Origin: Planktothrix sp. PCC 11201
Lineage (GTDB): Bacteria; Cyanobacteriota; Cyanobacteriia; Cyanobacteriales; Microcoleaceae
DNA length: 64,000 nt
NCBI RefSeq assembly: GCF_900009135.1
Contig: NZ_LT797711.1
Span: 121,762 to 185,761, forward strand
Reading direction: 5' to 3'
Shown here in pieces: positions 29,627 through 38,700 of the stretch (positions are counted from its first letter, which is position 1; each line of letters opens with the position of its first letter). Below the pieces are notes generated by a model, which had not been told where the DNA came from, did not search any database, and worked only from the letters and a program-made list of their open reading frames with translations. The position numbers were made by a program, and so were the translations under genes.

Positions 29627-32602
29627 GTGGTTGCACAATACCCTGACACCTACGAAGCCAAAACCCTAGAAATTGCTAAACAATTACTGGTGGCGACCCA
29701 AGAAAAAAAACGCTCATTGTTCGGACAGTTACAAGACCAAATGCGCTTAGATGATAAGCTCCTTGACTGGACAATGGCAAACCCAGGTTTACGGGTACAA
29801 TTATTTCATTTTATTGACTGTTTACCCGCGTTACGGAGTAAATCCGAAATAGCGGCACACTTGCAAGAATATTTGACAACGGAAGCAGTCGAACTTCCCG
29901 ATATGTTAAAAAAATTACTCAACTTTGCCAACCCCGACTCCGTACCCGGACAACTGGCGGCGACCACCGTAGCCCCGGCGGTGGAAACCTTAGCCCAAAA
30001 ATATATTGCCGGGGAAAATATCCCCAAGGTAATTAAAACTTTAGAACAGTTACGCAAAGATAAAATGGCGTTTACTGTTGATTTATTAGGGGAAGCAGTC
30101 ATTACGGAAACTGAGGCACAATCCTATCTCAATAATTATTTAGAATTGATGGAAAAACTCAGTGAGGCTGCTAAAAAATGGCAAAATATTCCCCAAATTG
30201 ATCAAGCCGATGGTGACCCCATTCCTAAAGTGCAAGTTTCGGTTAAATTAACCGCTTTTTATTCCCAATTTGATCCTTTAGATGCGAAAGGCAGCGAAGA
30301 AAAAGTCGGTGAACGTATCCGTATTTTATTACGGCGGGCGCAGGAATTGGGGGCGGCTGTTCATTTTGATATGGAACAATACGCCTATAAAGATTTAACC
30401 TTCAGCATTTTAAAAAATCTGTTGATGGAATCAGAATTTCGCAGCCGTACCGATATTGGGATGACGGTGCAAGCCTATTTACGAGAATCCCAAAAGGATT
30501 TAGAAGGGATTATAGAATGGGTGAAATTACGGGGATATCCGGTGAGTGTGCGACTGGTGAAAGGGGCTTATTGGGATCAAGAAACGATTAAATCGATGCA
30601 GAATGACTGGCCCCAACCCGTTTATAATGATAAGGCGGCGACGGATGCTAATTTTGAACGGTTGACGAAATTGATGTTAGAAAATCATCAATATATTTAT
30701 TCAGCTATTGGTAGCCATAATGTCCGTTCTCAAGCTAGAGCGATCGCCATTGCAGAAACCTTAAATGTGCCTAGTCGTGCCTTTGAAATGCAGGTTTTAT
30801 ATGGCATGGGAGATCAACTCGCTAAGGCATTAGTTCAGAAAGGATATCGGGTGAGAATGTATTGTCCTTATGGGGATTTACTACCTGGAATGTCCTATTT
30901 AATTCGGCGGTTATTAGAAAATACGGCTAATAGTTCTTTTGTGCGCCAAAGTTCAGAAAATCGCCCAGTTGAGGAGTTATTATCTCCCCCGAAAGATAAC
31001 CCGAATAGCAATATTTTTGAGACTTGGAAACCCGTATTTCCTAATTCAGCCGATACGAACTTTTCTAATGCTGCTTTACGCGATAAAGGGGTGCGGGCTT
31101 TAGAAATTGTCCATAACCAATTGGGACAAACCTATAACCCCTTAATTAATGGTCAATATGTCAATACCGCCCAAATGGTAGACTCGTTAAACCCCTCCAA
31201 CCCCTCGGAAATTGTTGGGAAAGTCGGGTTAATTACTGTTGACCAAGCGGAAACCGCTATTCAAGCCGCTAAAGCCGCATTCCCCGCCTGGCGGCATACC
31301 CCCGTGCGAGAACGGGCAGGTGTGCTACGCAAAGCCGCCGACCTGTTTGAACAACGGCGGGCGGAGTTCAGTGCTTGGATGGTCTATGAAGTGGGTAAAC
31401 CCCTGCACCAGTGCGATGCTGAGGTATCGGAGGCGATTGATTTTTGTCGCTATTATGCCGATGAAATGGAACGGTTAGATCAGGGCTACCAGTATGATAC
31501 TGCTGGCGAAACTAACCGTTATAACTATCAACCCCGCGGGATTTCTCTGATTATTTCCCCCTGGAATTTCCCCCTGGCGATTCCCGTGGGCATGACGGTA
31601 GCATCTTTGGTAACGGGTAACTGCACGTTACTCAAGCCTGCGGAAGTGTCATCGGTGATCGGTGCTAAAATTACGGAAGTATTGGTGGATGCAGGTGTGC
31701 CACCGGGTGTGTTCCAATTTGTGCCAGGGAAAGGCTCAACGGTGGGTTCCTACATGGTACAACACCCGGAGGTTCACATGATTACCTTCACGGGTTCCCA
31801 GGAAGTCGGGTGCCGCATTTATGCTGAGGCGGCACTGCTGAAACCCGGACAGAAACACCTGAAGCGGGTGGTTGCCGAAATGGGGGGCAAAAACGCCATT
31901 ATTGTCGATGAGAGTGCCGACCTTGACCAAGCGGTGGCGGGGGTAGTCTATTCTGCCTTTGGGTATACGGGGCAAAAATGTTCCGCCTGTTCCCGGGTGG
32001 TGGTGTTGGAACCCGTTTATCAGGCGTTTGTTAACCGTTTAACGGAGGCGGTACGGTCTTTAAATGTGGGAGATGCGGCGTTATTAAGTACGCAAGTGGG
32101 GCCAGTGATTGATGCCAATGCTCAACAGAAGATTAAGGAGTATATTGAGATTGGTAAACAAGAAGCAGAATTAGCGATCCAAGTGACTGCACCGGAAACC
32201 GGTTATTTTGTCGGGCCAACGGTATTTATTAATGTTTTACCGACGGCAAAAATCGCCCAAGAGGAAATTTTTGGGCCTGTTTTATCCGTGATGAAAGCAC
32301 AAAACTTTGAGGAGGCTTTAGATATTGCCAATGGGACTAATTTTGCTTTAACCGGGGGTTTATATTCCCGAACTCCCTCCCATATTAGCAAGGCTAAAGC
32401 GGAATTTGAAGTGGGAAATTTGTATATTAACCGAGGCATTACGGGGGCAATTGTTTCCCGTCAACCCTTCGGTGGGTTCAAACTTTCTGGCGTTGGTTCT
32501 AAGGCGGGGGGCCCGGATTATTTATTACAATTCTTAGAACCCCGTCACATTACTGAAAATATTCAACGTCAAGGTTTTGCCCCCATTGAAGGGATGGAAT
32601 AA
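29627..32602 (+). CDS. putA: Bifunctional proline dehydrogenase / L-glutamate gamma-semialdehyde dehydrogenase
   Basis: The 991-aa enzyme converts proline to glutamate in two steps. The N-terminal proline dehydrogenase barrel (residues ~60-480) has VSVKLTAFYSQFDP, RLVKGAYWDQETI and AIGSHNVRSQARAI. The C-terminal aldehyde dehydrogenase (~520-980) has ISPWNFPLAIPVGM, FTGSQEVG, VAEMGGKNAIIV and catalytic Cys in GYTGQKCSACSR. It lacks the DNA-binding domain of enterobacterial PutA, as usual for cyanobacteria. The GTG start with TTGGAGA is preferred over the ATG at 29597, which abuts a hairpin and has no SD. Confidence 0.93.
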   Translation: MVAQYPDTYEAKTLEIAKQLLVATQEKKRSLFGQLQDQMRLDDKLLDWTMANPGLRVQLFHFIDCLPALRSKSEIAAHLQEYLTTEAVELPDMLKKLLNFANPDSVPGQLAATTVAPAVETLAQKYIAGENIPKVIKTLEQLRKDKMAFTVDLLGEAVITETEAQSYLNNYLELMEKLSEAAKKWQNIPQIDQADGDPIPKVQVSVKLTAFYSQFDPLDAKGSEEKVGERIRILLRRAQELGAAVHFDMEQYAYKDLTFSILKNLLMESEFRSRTDIGMTVQAYLRESQKDLEGIIEWVKLRGYPVSVRLVKGAYWDQETIKSMQNDWPQPVYNDKAATDANFERLTKLMLENHQYIYSAIGSHNVRSQARAIAIAETLNVPSRAFEMQVLYGMGDQLAKALVQKGYRVRMYCPYGDLLPGMSYLIRRLLENTANSSFVRQSSENRPVEELLSPPKDNPNSNIFETWKPVFPNSADTNFSNAALRDKGVRALEIVHNQLGQTYNPLINGQYVNTAQMVDSLNPSNPSEIVGKVGLITVDQAETAIQAAKAAFPAWRHTPVRERAGVLRKAADLFEQRRAEFSAWMVYEVGKPLHQCDAEVSEAIDFCRYYADEMERLDQGYQYDTAGETNRYNYQPRGISLIISPWNFPLAIPVGMTVASLVTGNCTLLKPAEVSSVIGAKITEVLVDAGVPPGVFQFVPGKGSTVGSYMVQHPEVHMITFTGSQEVGCRIYAEAALLKPGQKHLKRVVAEMGGKNAIIVDESADLDQAVAGVVYSAFGYTGQKCSACSRVVVLEPVYQAFVNRLTEAVRSLNVGDAALLSTQVGPVIDANAQQKIKEYIEIGKQEAELAIQVTAPETGYFVGPTVFINVLPTAKIAQEEIFGPVLSVMKAQNFEEALDIANGTNFALTGGLYSRTPSHISKAKAEFEVGNLYINRGITGAIVSRQPFGGFKLSGVGSKAGGPDYLLQFLEPRHITENIQRQGFAPIEGME

Positions 32603-32647
32603 CCCCACCCTAACCCTCCCCTTACTAAGGGGAGGGAAGAAGATAAG

Positions 32648-32685
32648 GCGATCGCTTTTTTTTAAAGGAGCGATCGCGCTATAAT
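32648..32685 (+). promoter_or_regulatory. HIP1 hairpin-promoter cassette before hicBA
   Basis: GCGATCGCT and AGCGATCGC form a 9-bp stem with a T-rich/AAAG loop, directly followed by GCTATAAT, a -10 box. AGGAGGAAACCCTA then leads to the hicB ATG. A nearly identical cassette is at 33268-33304. Confidence 0.7.
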
Positions 32686-32708
32686 CATAAAAAAAGGAGG
32701 AAACCCTA

Positions 32709-32915
32709 ATGAGACAAGTGATCATTTATCCGGGTGAAGATGGCTATTGGGTAGTTGAATGTCCGAGTTTACCTGGCTGTATTAGTCAAGGAAAAACTAA
32801 AGAAGAAGCATTAACAAATATTAAAGAAGCGATTGAGCTTTATATTGAAGTGTGTCAAGAAAAAGGGCAACTTCTGCCAGAAGATCCCTTTGAAATTATG
32901 GTAGTAGCGGTATGA
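32709..32915 (+). CDS. hicB: HicB-family antitoxin
   Basis: This 68-aa HicB starts MRQVIIYPGEDGYWVVECP and has LPGCISQGKTKEEALTNIKE and AIELYIEVCQEKGQ. It would neutralise HicA by direct binding. AAAAAGGAGG supplies the SD and a hairpin-promoter cassette lies just upstream. The stop overlaps the hicA start (ATGA), but hicA is disrupted. The antitoxin itself is intact. Confidence 0.9.
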   Translation: MRQVIIYPGEDGYWVVECPSLPGCISQGKTKEEALTNIKEAIELYIEVCQEKGQLLPEDPFEIMVVAV

Positions 32916-33252
32916 GTAAATTACCGATCATTTCTGGTCGAGAATGTGTGAGAGCATTGGAAAAAGCAGGTTTTTATATTAGACATCTCCGAAATAAAAA
33001 TGGGGAGGGATAGCAAGATGGTAAAATTTGATTTTACCCCAAGGAAAGATGACTAAATTAAGAGGCTATCTGGACAAGAATCCCCAGCAAACAAAAAGGC
33101 TATTAGGGATGGAATATGAACAGTTGATAGAACTAATTCAAGCCGCGGAGTTATTAGAACAAGAAAAACGACAAGAACTCGATAAAGGAACCTTGCGATT
33201 TATTATTAGAGCTTCAGGTTTAACAGTGGATGAATTTATTAGCTTGTTATAG
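32912..33252 (+). pseudogene. hicA toxin gene interrupted by a transposase fragment
   Basis: The first 27 codons (MSKLPIISGRECVRALEKAG) are HicA. The frame then runs to TAG at 33011. From about 33004 to 33175 the DNA is the 5' end of an IS5-like transposase gene (MTKLRGYLDKNPQQTKRLLG, LIQAAELLEQEKR). It then returns to HicA in frame (ELDKGTLRFIIRASGLTVDE). The chimeric 74-codon frame 33028-33252 is an accident of the insertion. The remnant is too short to be mobile and HicA's His motif region is lost, so no toxin is expected. Confidence 0.82.
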
Positions 33253-33267
33253 ATTAAATATCAATTA

Positions 33268-33304
33268 GCGATCGCTCTTTTTTAAAGGGCGATCGCGCTA
33301 TAAT
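33268..33304 (+). promoter_or_regulatory. HIP1 hairpin-promoter cassette before the MazF pair
   Basis: GCGATCGC and GCGATCGC flank TCTTTTTTAAAGG as a hairpin, followed by GCTATAAT, a -10 box. The arrangement copies that at 32648-32685. Half copies lie at 34026-34044 and 35438-35465. Confidence 0.7.
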
Positions 33305-33335
33305 TAAAATAAGATTATTGAGGAATTGAAAGAAT

Positions 33336-33635
33336 ATGAACCATAAACTCATCGATTCTTTAGTTCAAATCATTTCTTCATTAACACCAGAAGAAAGACA
33401 AAACCTAGAAAAACGATTAGCCAGTCAAAAACCCCCAATTCAAAAGTCTTTTATTTCCATTAAAGATGATCCTTGCGTGGGAATGTGGAAAGATCGAGAA
33501 GATTTACAGAATTATAGTGAACCTAATACTCAAGAATGGCTTCATGCAGTTGCTAACAATCCCGCCTTTGACTTTCTAAAAAACCCTGAAGAAGATATTT
33601 ACACCATTACTGATGGAAAGCCGTTTTATGACTAA
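33336..33635 (+). CDS. Antitoxin of a MazF-type pair
   Basis: This 99-aa protein begins MNHKLIDSLVQIISSLTPEE and has LEKRLASQKPP and MWKDREDLQN. The C-terminus is acidic (FLKNPEEDIYTITDG). It fits the cyanobacterial antitoxins placed before MazF/PemK toxins and overlaps the toxin start by eight bases. It is not the AbrB-type MazE, so the DNA-binding fold is not clear. Confidence 0.7.
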   Translation: MNHKLIDSLVQIISSLTPEERQNLEKRLASQKPPIQKSFISIKDDPCVGMWKDREDLQNYSEPNTQEWLHAVANNPAFDFLKNPEEDIYTITDGKPFYD

Positions 33636-33969
33636 AGGTAAAGTTGTATTAGTGCCTTTTCCATTTGATGATTTATCTGCAACAAAAGTCCGTCCTGCGG
33701 TTTGTCTTACCAATCCAATTGGGCAGTATAATCATATTATTTTAGCGTTGATTACCAGTACAATTCCGACTAATATAACAGAATCAGATGTTTTACTAAA
33801 TACAGATCACCCTGATTTTAAAGCCTCTGGGTTACACAAACCTTCAACGATCAAGTTAGATTTTTTAGTCACAGTTCGATCATCTATTATCTTGCGTGAA
33901 CTCGGTCAATTATCCGAAGATACACAGGAACAAATTACCCTAAGACTGTATAAGTTACTGTCTGAATAA
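33628..33969 (+). CDS. MazF/PemK-family mRNA interferase
   Basis: The 113-aa protein starts MTKGKVVLVPFPFDDLSATK and has VRPAVCLTNP, ALITSTIPTN, SGLHKPSTIKLDFLVTV and a final helix. These are the SH3-like MazF/PemK barrel marks, including the Arg and Thr/Ser residues of the active site. It cleaves single-stranded mRNA. The start with MTKGK overlaps the antitoxin end; a start five codons earlier is less likely. It is intact. Confidence 0.9.
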   Translation: MTKGKVVLVPFPFDDLSATKVRPAVCLTNPIGQYNHIILALITSTIPTNITESDVLLNTDHPDFKASGLHKPSTIKLDFLVTVRSSIILRELGQLSEDTQEQITLRLYKLLSE

Positions 33970-33993
33970 TACAGAATATATCTTGTAGATGCT

Positions 33994-34044
33994 TGTTGTT
34001 GCGCTTCAGCGCACTAACAATAACTTTTTTTAAAAGGGCGATCG
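33994..34044. repeat. Cloverleaf-type repeat half and partial HIP1 cassette
   Basis: TTGTTGTTGCGCTTCAGCGC and the mirror ACTAACAATAAC make a hairpin like one half of the cloverleaf repeat at 40262-40308. It is followed by TTTTTTTAAAAGGGCGATCGC, the right half of the cassette at 33268. Two repeat types are thus joined. Confidence 0.6.
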
Positions 34045-34126
34045 CAATTCATAATTCAACTCTGCTTAAATACAAATGAGAATTGTCAGCCTTGCCGCAC
34101 TAAAGTGCTACTACAAGCATTGATCG

Positions 34127-34696
34127 CTAAATCCCATAACACAACTCCCTTAACCTACTCACGGACTGCGGAAGTCCTTGTTTTAGAAGCGTGTCCAGAT
34201 ATTCATCAGGTGTTTTAGGTGGATTTTTGAGTCTCATTCGTTGTATTTCGGCTGCTGTACAGATTATTGCTGGGTTCAAGTCGAGTAACTGTAGAATAAA
34301 CTCATCGGGGTGCTGCGCTTCAACATCATATTGTTGAAGTGCTTGACTGGGAAAATCATCAAGATTAAAAGTGACAATTACATCAGCATTACAACGAATG
34401 GCAGCAGCAAGAACATGGCGATCATCTGGATCAGGAAGTTGTAATGCTGGTATCAGGTCTTCGTATCCTGTAACCAGGCAATCTCTAACATGAGAATTCA
34501 TCAGAGTTTTAGTCCTGGTAAGCTGTTCAAGTGTCAGATCAGGACGATTTTTGAGAACATTTCTGATCCATTCATCGTGAATAGCATCTGTCCAAAGTGC
34601 CTTAAATAAGTCAGTAATGGCAAGTTCCATTAAAAAATCACGAAGCGGTGCTGGATATAAAACACAAGCATCGTAGACAACGGAAAAATTAGCCAC
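34127..34696 (-). CDS. PIN-domain toxin/ribonuclease (VapC-like)
   Basis: The 189-aa protein has a PIN domain with VVYDACVLYPAPLRDFLMEL (first Asp), IHDEWIRNV, LPDPDDRHVLAAAIRCNADV and ITFNLDDFP-type acidic residues. Members cleave RNA. A C-terminal extension (~140-189) is typical for the COG1569-like group. It starts with GTG, overlapping the antitoxin stop by one base. It appears intact. Confidence 0.85.
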   Translation of the reverse strand: MANFSVVYDACVLYPAPLRDFLMELAITDLFKALWTDAIHDEWIRNVLKNRPDLTLEQLTRTKTLMNSHVRDCLVTGYEDLIPALQLPDPDDRHVLAAAIRCNADVIVTFNLDDFPSQALQQYDVEAQHPDEFILQLLDLNPAIICTAAEIQRMRLKNPPKTPDEYLDTLLKQGLPQSVSRLRELCYGI

Positions 34697-35181
34697 TACA
34701 TGACTCCTTCGTATCCCATATTCAGTTCTTGAGCTTGAGTAGTAAGCTCATCAAGCGTTTCCCTTCGTGCTGCATCAACTCGATTTTTGTAGTCCATTAA
34801 ATCTTGGTAACGCACCCTTCGCCGCGTCCCCACTTTACGAAAAGGGATTTCTCCAGACTCCAGCATTTGCACTAAATAGGGACGGGAAACATTCAAAATG
34901 TCAGCCGCTTCTTGGGTCGTGAGTTCTGCGTGAATTGGAATCAGCGTTACAGCATTTCCCTTCGCCATCTGTGCCAAAATCTCACGCAGTAGACGAAAAG
35001 CTTCAGCAGGTATAACAACAACTTCATCTTGGCTGTCATCTTGCACCAGCTTGATGGTACGGGTGCATCCATCTTGGTTCTTGATGTACCGTGCCAAAGA
35101 CAGGCTACTGGCTTGTGCAAGAGTAGCTTCTTCTTCCGTAGGTAGAACAGACCGCAAGTTGGGAGTCTCTGTAAGTGTCAT
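34696..35181 (-). CDS. Excisionase-type HTH antitoxin
   Basis: The 161-aa protein carries an excisionase/MerR-like helix-turn-helix near residues 90-140 (LTTQEAADILNVSRPYLVQM, EIPFRKVGTRRRVRYQDLM). Upstream of it is an N-terminal dimerisation part (LVQDDSQDEVVVIPAEAFRL). It pairs with the PIN gene and probably represses their shared promoter. The C-terminal tail ends in NMGYEGVM. Confidence 0.85.
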   Translation of the reverse strand: MTLTETPNLRSVLPTEEEATLAQASSLSLARYIKNQDGCTRTIKLVQDDSQDEVVVIPAEAFRLLREILAQMAKGNAVTLIPIHAELTTQEAADILNVSRPYLVQMLESGEIPFRKVGTRRRVRYQDLMDYKNRVDAARRETLDELTTQAQELNMGYEGVM

Positions 35182-35763
35182 TGATTCAGCCTCTGACTAT
35201 CTAATATAAAGGTTTGCGTTTACTACAAAAGTGTCTCCAACTTCTACAAACGAGAGGTCGGATAGAATTGGCTATAACCTATGTTAGCAATTTTGCGAAA
35301 TAAACGCAATAAACAAAATGAGCGAAATTAGTCTGGCTTTTGCTCTCGCCCCCATCCGCTTGCCACCAAATAGTTAAAATTACAGTTTTTCAAGAGGTTG
35401 CTTAGTTTGTAGTTGCGATGGGTGCGTGACTCTAAGCGATCGCTATTTTAAAAACAGCGATCGCTCTACTTTATGATTCTGTTTCTTTCAAACTGATCGA
35501 AATTTGAAACCCTAAAGCATTTAAAACTTCAACAATTGATGAGAATTAATATTCATAAAATTGTTTCGGTGTAAATATCAGTATGAATAGTTAAAATTGT
35601 TGAATACAAGCGTCAATCTGAGCGGAATTGCTTTCTTGTAACTATCCAATTCAATGTTCCGTGATATGATGGGCAAAAAATCCTAATTAAAACTGACCCC
35701 AAACAAAACAAACATTAATGGTTGACCCGCAGTTCCAATTAACAGACTTTCCATGATAGCTAT
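35182..35763. other. Intergenic region with HIP1 hairpin and decayed fragments
   Basis: The stretch contains GCGATCGCTATTTTAAAAACAG and CGATCGCT (35438-35465) as a hairpin related to the promoter cassettes, and an XRE-type remnant listed below. The last 80 bases precede the kinase gene and contain TATATG just before its start. I see no intact gene. Confidence 0.5.
35471..35536 (-). pseudogene. C-terminal remnant of an XRE-type antitoxin
   Basis: A 21-codon minus-strand frame reads IVEVLNALGFQISISLKETE before TAA. This resembles the last helix and strand of HigA-like HTH antitoxins (LLKVLNALG type). The upstream part of the gene is absent, so it is only a scar. Confidence 0.35.
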
Positions 35764-38700
35764 ATGAAGCGTAAATGGCTGTATCAGTTTCTCTCTCCCA
35801 ATCGGCGGATTGTTCCCTACTTAGTTCTGTTGGGGACTTTGATCCTGACGGCGATCGCCACCTATTATGTAGAATCAACAACCCGTAGCCAGGGTCAGTT
35901 GCAATTTAATGCTTCCATCCAACAGACGGAAAACCTGATTCGAGATCGGGTCAAAACCTATATTGCCTTACTCCGTGCCGGAAGTGGGTTATTTGCCAGC
36001 CATGATACCGTGAATCGAGAGATATTCCGCGCCTATATGGAACAATTAAAACTGCGGGGGGAATATCCAGGGATTCAAGGGATTGGGTTTACAATTCGGG
36101 TTCGACCCTCCGAAAAAGCTCAATTAATTGCCCGGATGAAAGCTGAGGGTATTCCTAACTTTGCGATCAATCCTGATTACCCTCGACCAGAATACCATGC
36201 CATCATCTACCTCGAACCCCTAGATCGACGCAATCAAGCCGCCATTGGTTTTGATATGTTTACCGAACCCACGCGTCGCCGCGCCATGGAACACGCCCGG
36301 GATGGAGGAGCTCCGGTAGCATCGGGGAAGGTTAAACTCCGACAAGAAATTAATGCCCAAAAACAAGCGGGTTTTCTGATCTATTTCCCCATTTATCGAG
36401 GTAATTCTACTCCCCCAACGGTCACAGAACGAAGGGAGAAATTGCTGGGATTTATCTATAGCCCCTTTCGGATCGGTGACTTGATGCAAGGGCTATTTGG
36501 GAATCATCCAGATGCTTTCATCGATTTTGAAATTTATGACGGTTTAGCGATTACTCCCTCCTCTCTCCTATACAATTCTAATTCTAGTCATTTATTGGGG
36601 TTTAAGCCCCAATTTGAGCGGCGAAAAATGCTCTCCATTGCGGGACAAACTTGGACGATTATCTATACTTCCCGTCCTGAACTTGATTTTAATTCCCAAC
36701 GTCTGATGGCTCCCTATATTGCCTTAGTAGGAAGTTTTGTTGGTGTTATCTTATTTGGATTAATGCGATCGCAAATTAAAGCTCGATATATTGCGGAAAA
36801 AACTGCAACGGAACTCAAGAAATCAGAAAAAGCCCTGCGAGATAGTGAAGCCAGATTTCAGGCGTTTATGGACTATAACCCAGCCTTAGCTTGGATTTGC
36901 GATCAGCAAGGTAAGATGTTATATTTTAGTAAAAGTTATACTCAAACCTTTAAGGTTTTCCCAGAATCTTTAGAAACCAGTATATTTGATATATTTCCCC
37001 CAGATTTAGCCTCCAAATTCCTGAATTATATTTCGATTGTAGCTTCACAAAACCTGGTTTTAGAAGTCATTGAATCTTTGCCTCGACGAGATGGAAAAAT
37101 CGGGGAATTTCTCATCTATCAATTTCCGATTTGGGTAGCCGTCGGAGAACCTTTAGTCGGGGGTGTAGCCATTGACCGCACAGAAAGTCATCGAGCCGAA
37201 ACCCTATTACGTCGCTCGGAAGTTCAATATCGGACAATGGTTGAACAATCTCCCCTGAGTATTTCAATCCTATCATTAGATGGTTCAGTTCAGCGAGTGA
37301 ATCGAGCCTGGGAGGAGCTATGGGGAATTAAAGCAGAAACGATTAAAGACTACAATCTTTTAGCCGATCAACAACTGATTGAAAAGGGGATAATTCCCTA
37401 TATTCAAAAGGGTTTAGCCGGGGAAGCCTTGGCTATTCCTCCGATTTTATATGATCCCCATCAAAGCTTCCCAGGATTGTCGAGTTATGGGTATGCTCAA
37501 CGCTGGGTTGAGGCTTATATTTATCCAGTGCGGGATGAAATGGGTCAAATTCGCGAAGTCGTATTTATCTATGAAGATATCACAGAACGCAAACACGCAG
37601 AGGAAGAATTACAAGAGAGTGAATCTCGGTTTAGAACCCTAATTGAAACCACCTTTGATGGCATTATTATTCATGAAAATGGCATTATTCTCGATGCTAA
37701 CCAAGGGGCTTCTATTATGTTTGATTACCCTTTAGGAGAAATGATGGGAACTTCTTTGCTGGATTTTGTCACCCCCGAGAGTCAGGATTTAATTACACAA
37801 AATATCAGAAACAACTTAGAAGCTCCATTGGAAGCAATGGGATTAAGAAAAGATGGTACAATCTTTGATGTAGAAATGATCGGTCGTTCTCAAATTTATA
37901 GAGGACGTCAAGTTCAAGTGACAGCCCTGCGGGATATTACTAATCGTAAACAATTAGAATCTCAACTGCGTACCCGGGCAGAGGAGTTAATGGAAGCCAA
38001 CCGCCTCAAAGATGAATTTTTAGCTACCCTTTCCCATGAATTACGGACTCCTCTGAATGCTATTTTGGGATGGACACAACTGTTGATATCACGAGATTTA
38101 GATCAAGAGACATTTAGTCGGGCGACAGAAACAATTAATCGTAATACCCGGGCTCTAGCACAACTGATTGAGGATTTATTAGATGTTTCTCGAATTATTA
38201 ATGGGAAACTCAATTTTAGCCCTAACCCGACTGCTTTAATTCCGATCATTGAAGCAGCAATTGAAACGGTACGCTCGGTGGCACAGGCAAAAAATATTAC
38301 GATTGATATTTCCTTTGAGTCTGATATCGGGATGATTATGGCCGATGGTAACCGTTTACAACAAGTGATGTGGAACCTATTAACCAATGCGATAAAATTT
38401 AGCTCAGAAGGGGGACAAATTCAGGTTAGAATTTATAAGTCTCAGGATCAAAATTCCTGGGTAACTGATAGTAGCAATTATGCAGAAATTCAAGTTAGTG
38501 ATACCGGACAAGGGATTAGCAAAGAATTTTTACCCTTTGTCTTTGAAAGATTTCGTCAAGCCGATGGTTCAATTACCAGGAAACAGGGCGGATTAGGACT
38601 AGGATTAACCATTGTTCGCCATTTAGTTGAACTGCATGGAGGAAACGTTACCGTCGATAGTCCAGGGTTGGGGAAGGGAACACTATTTACCATAAAATTA

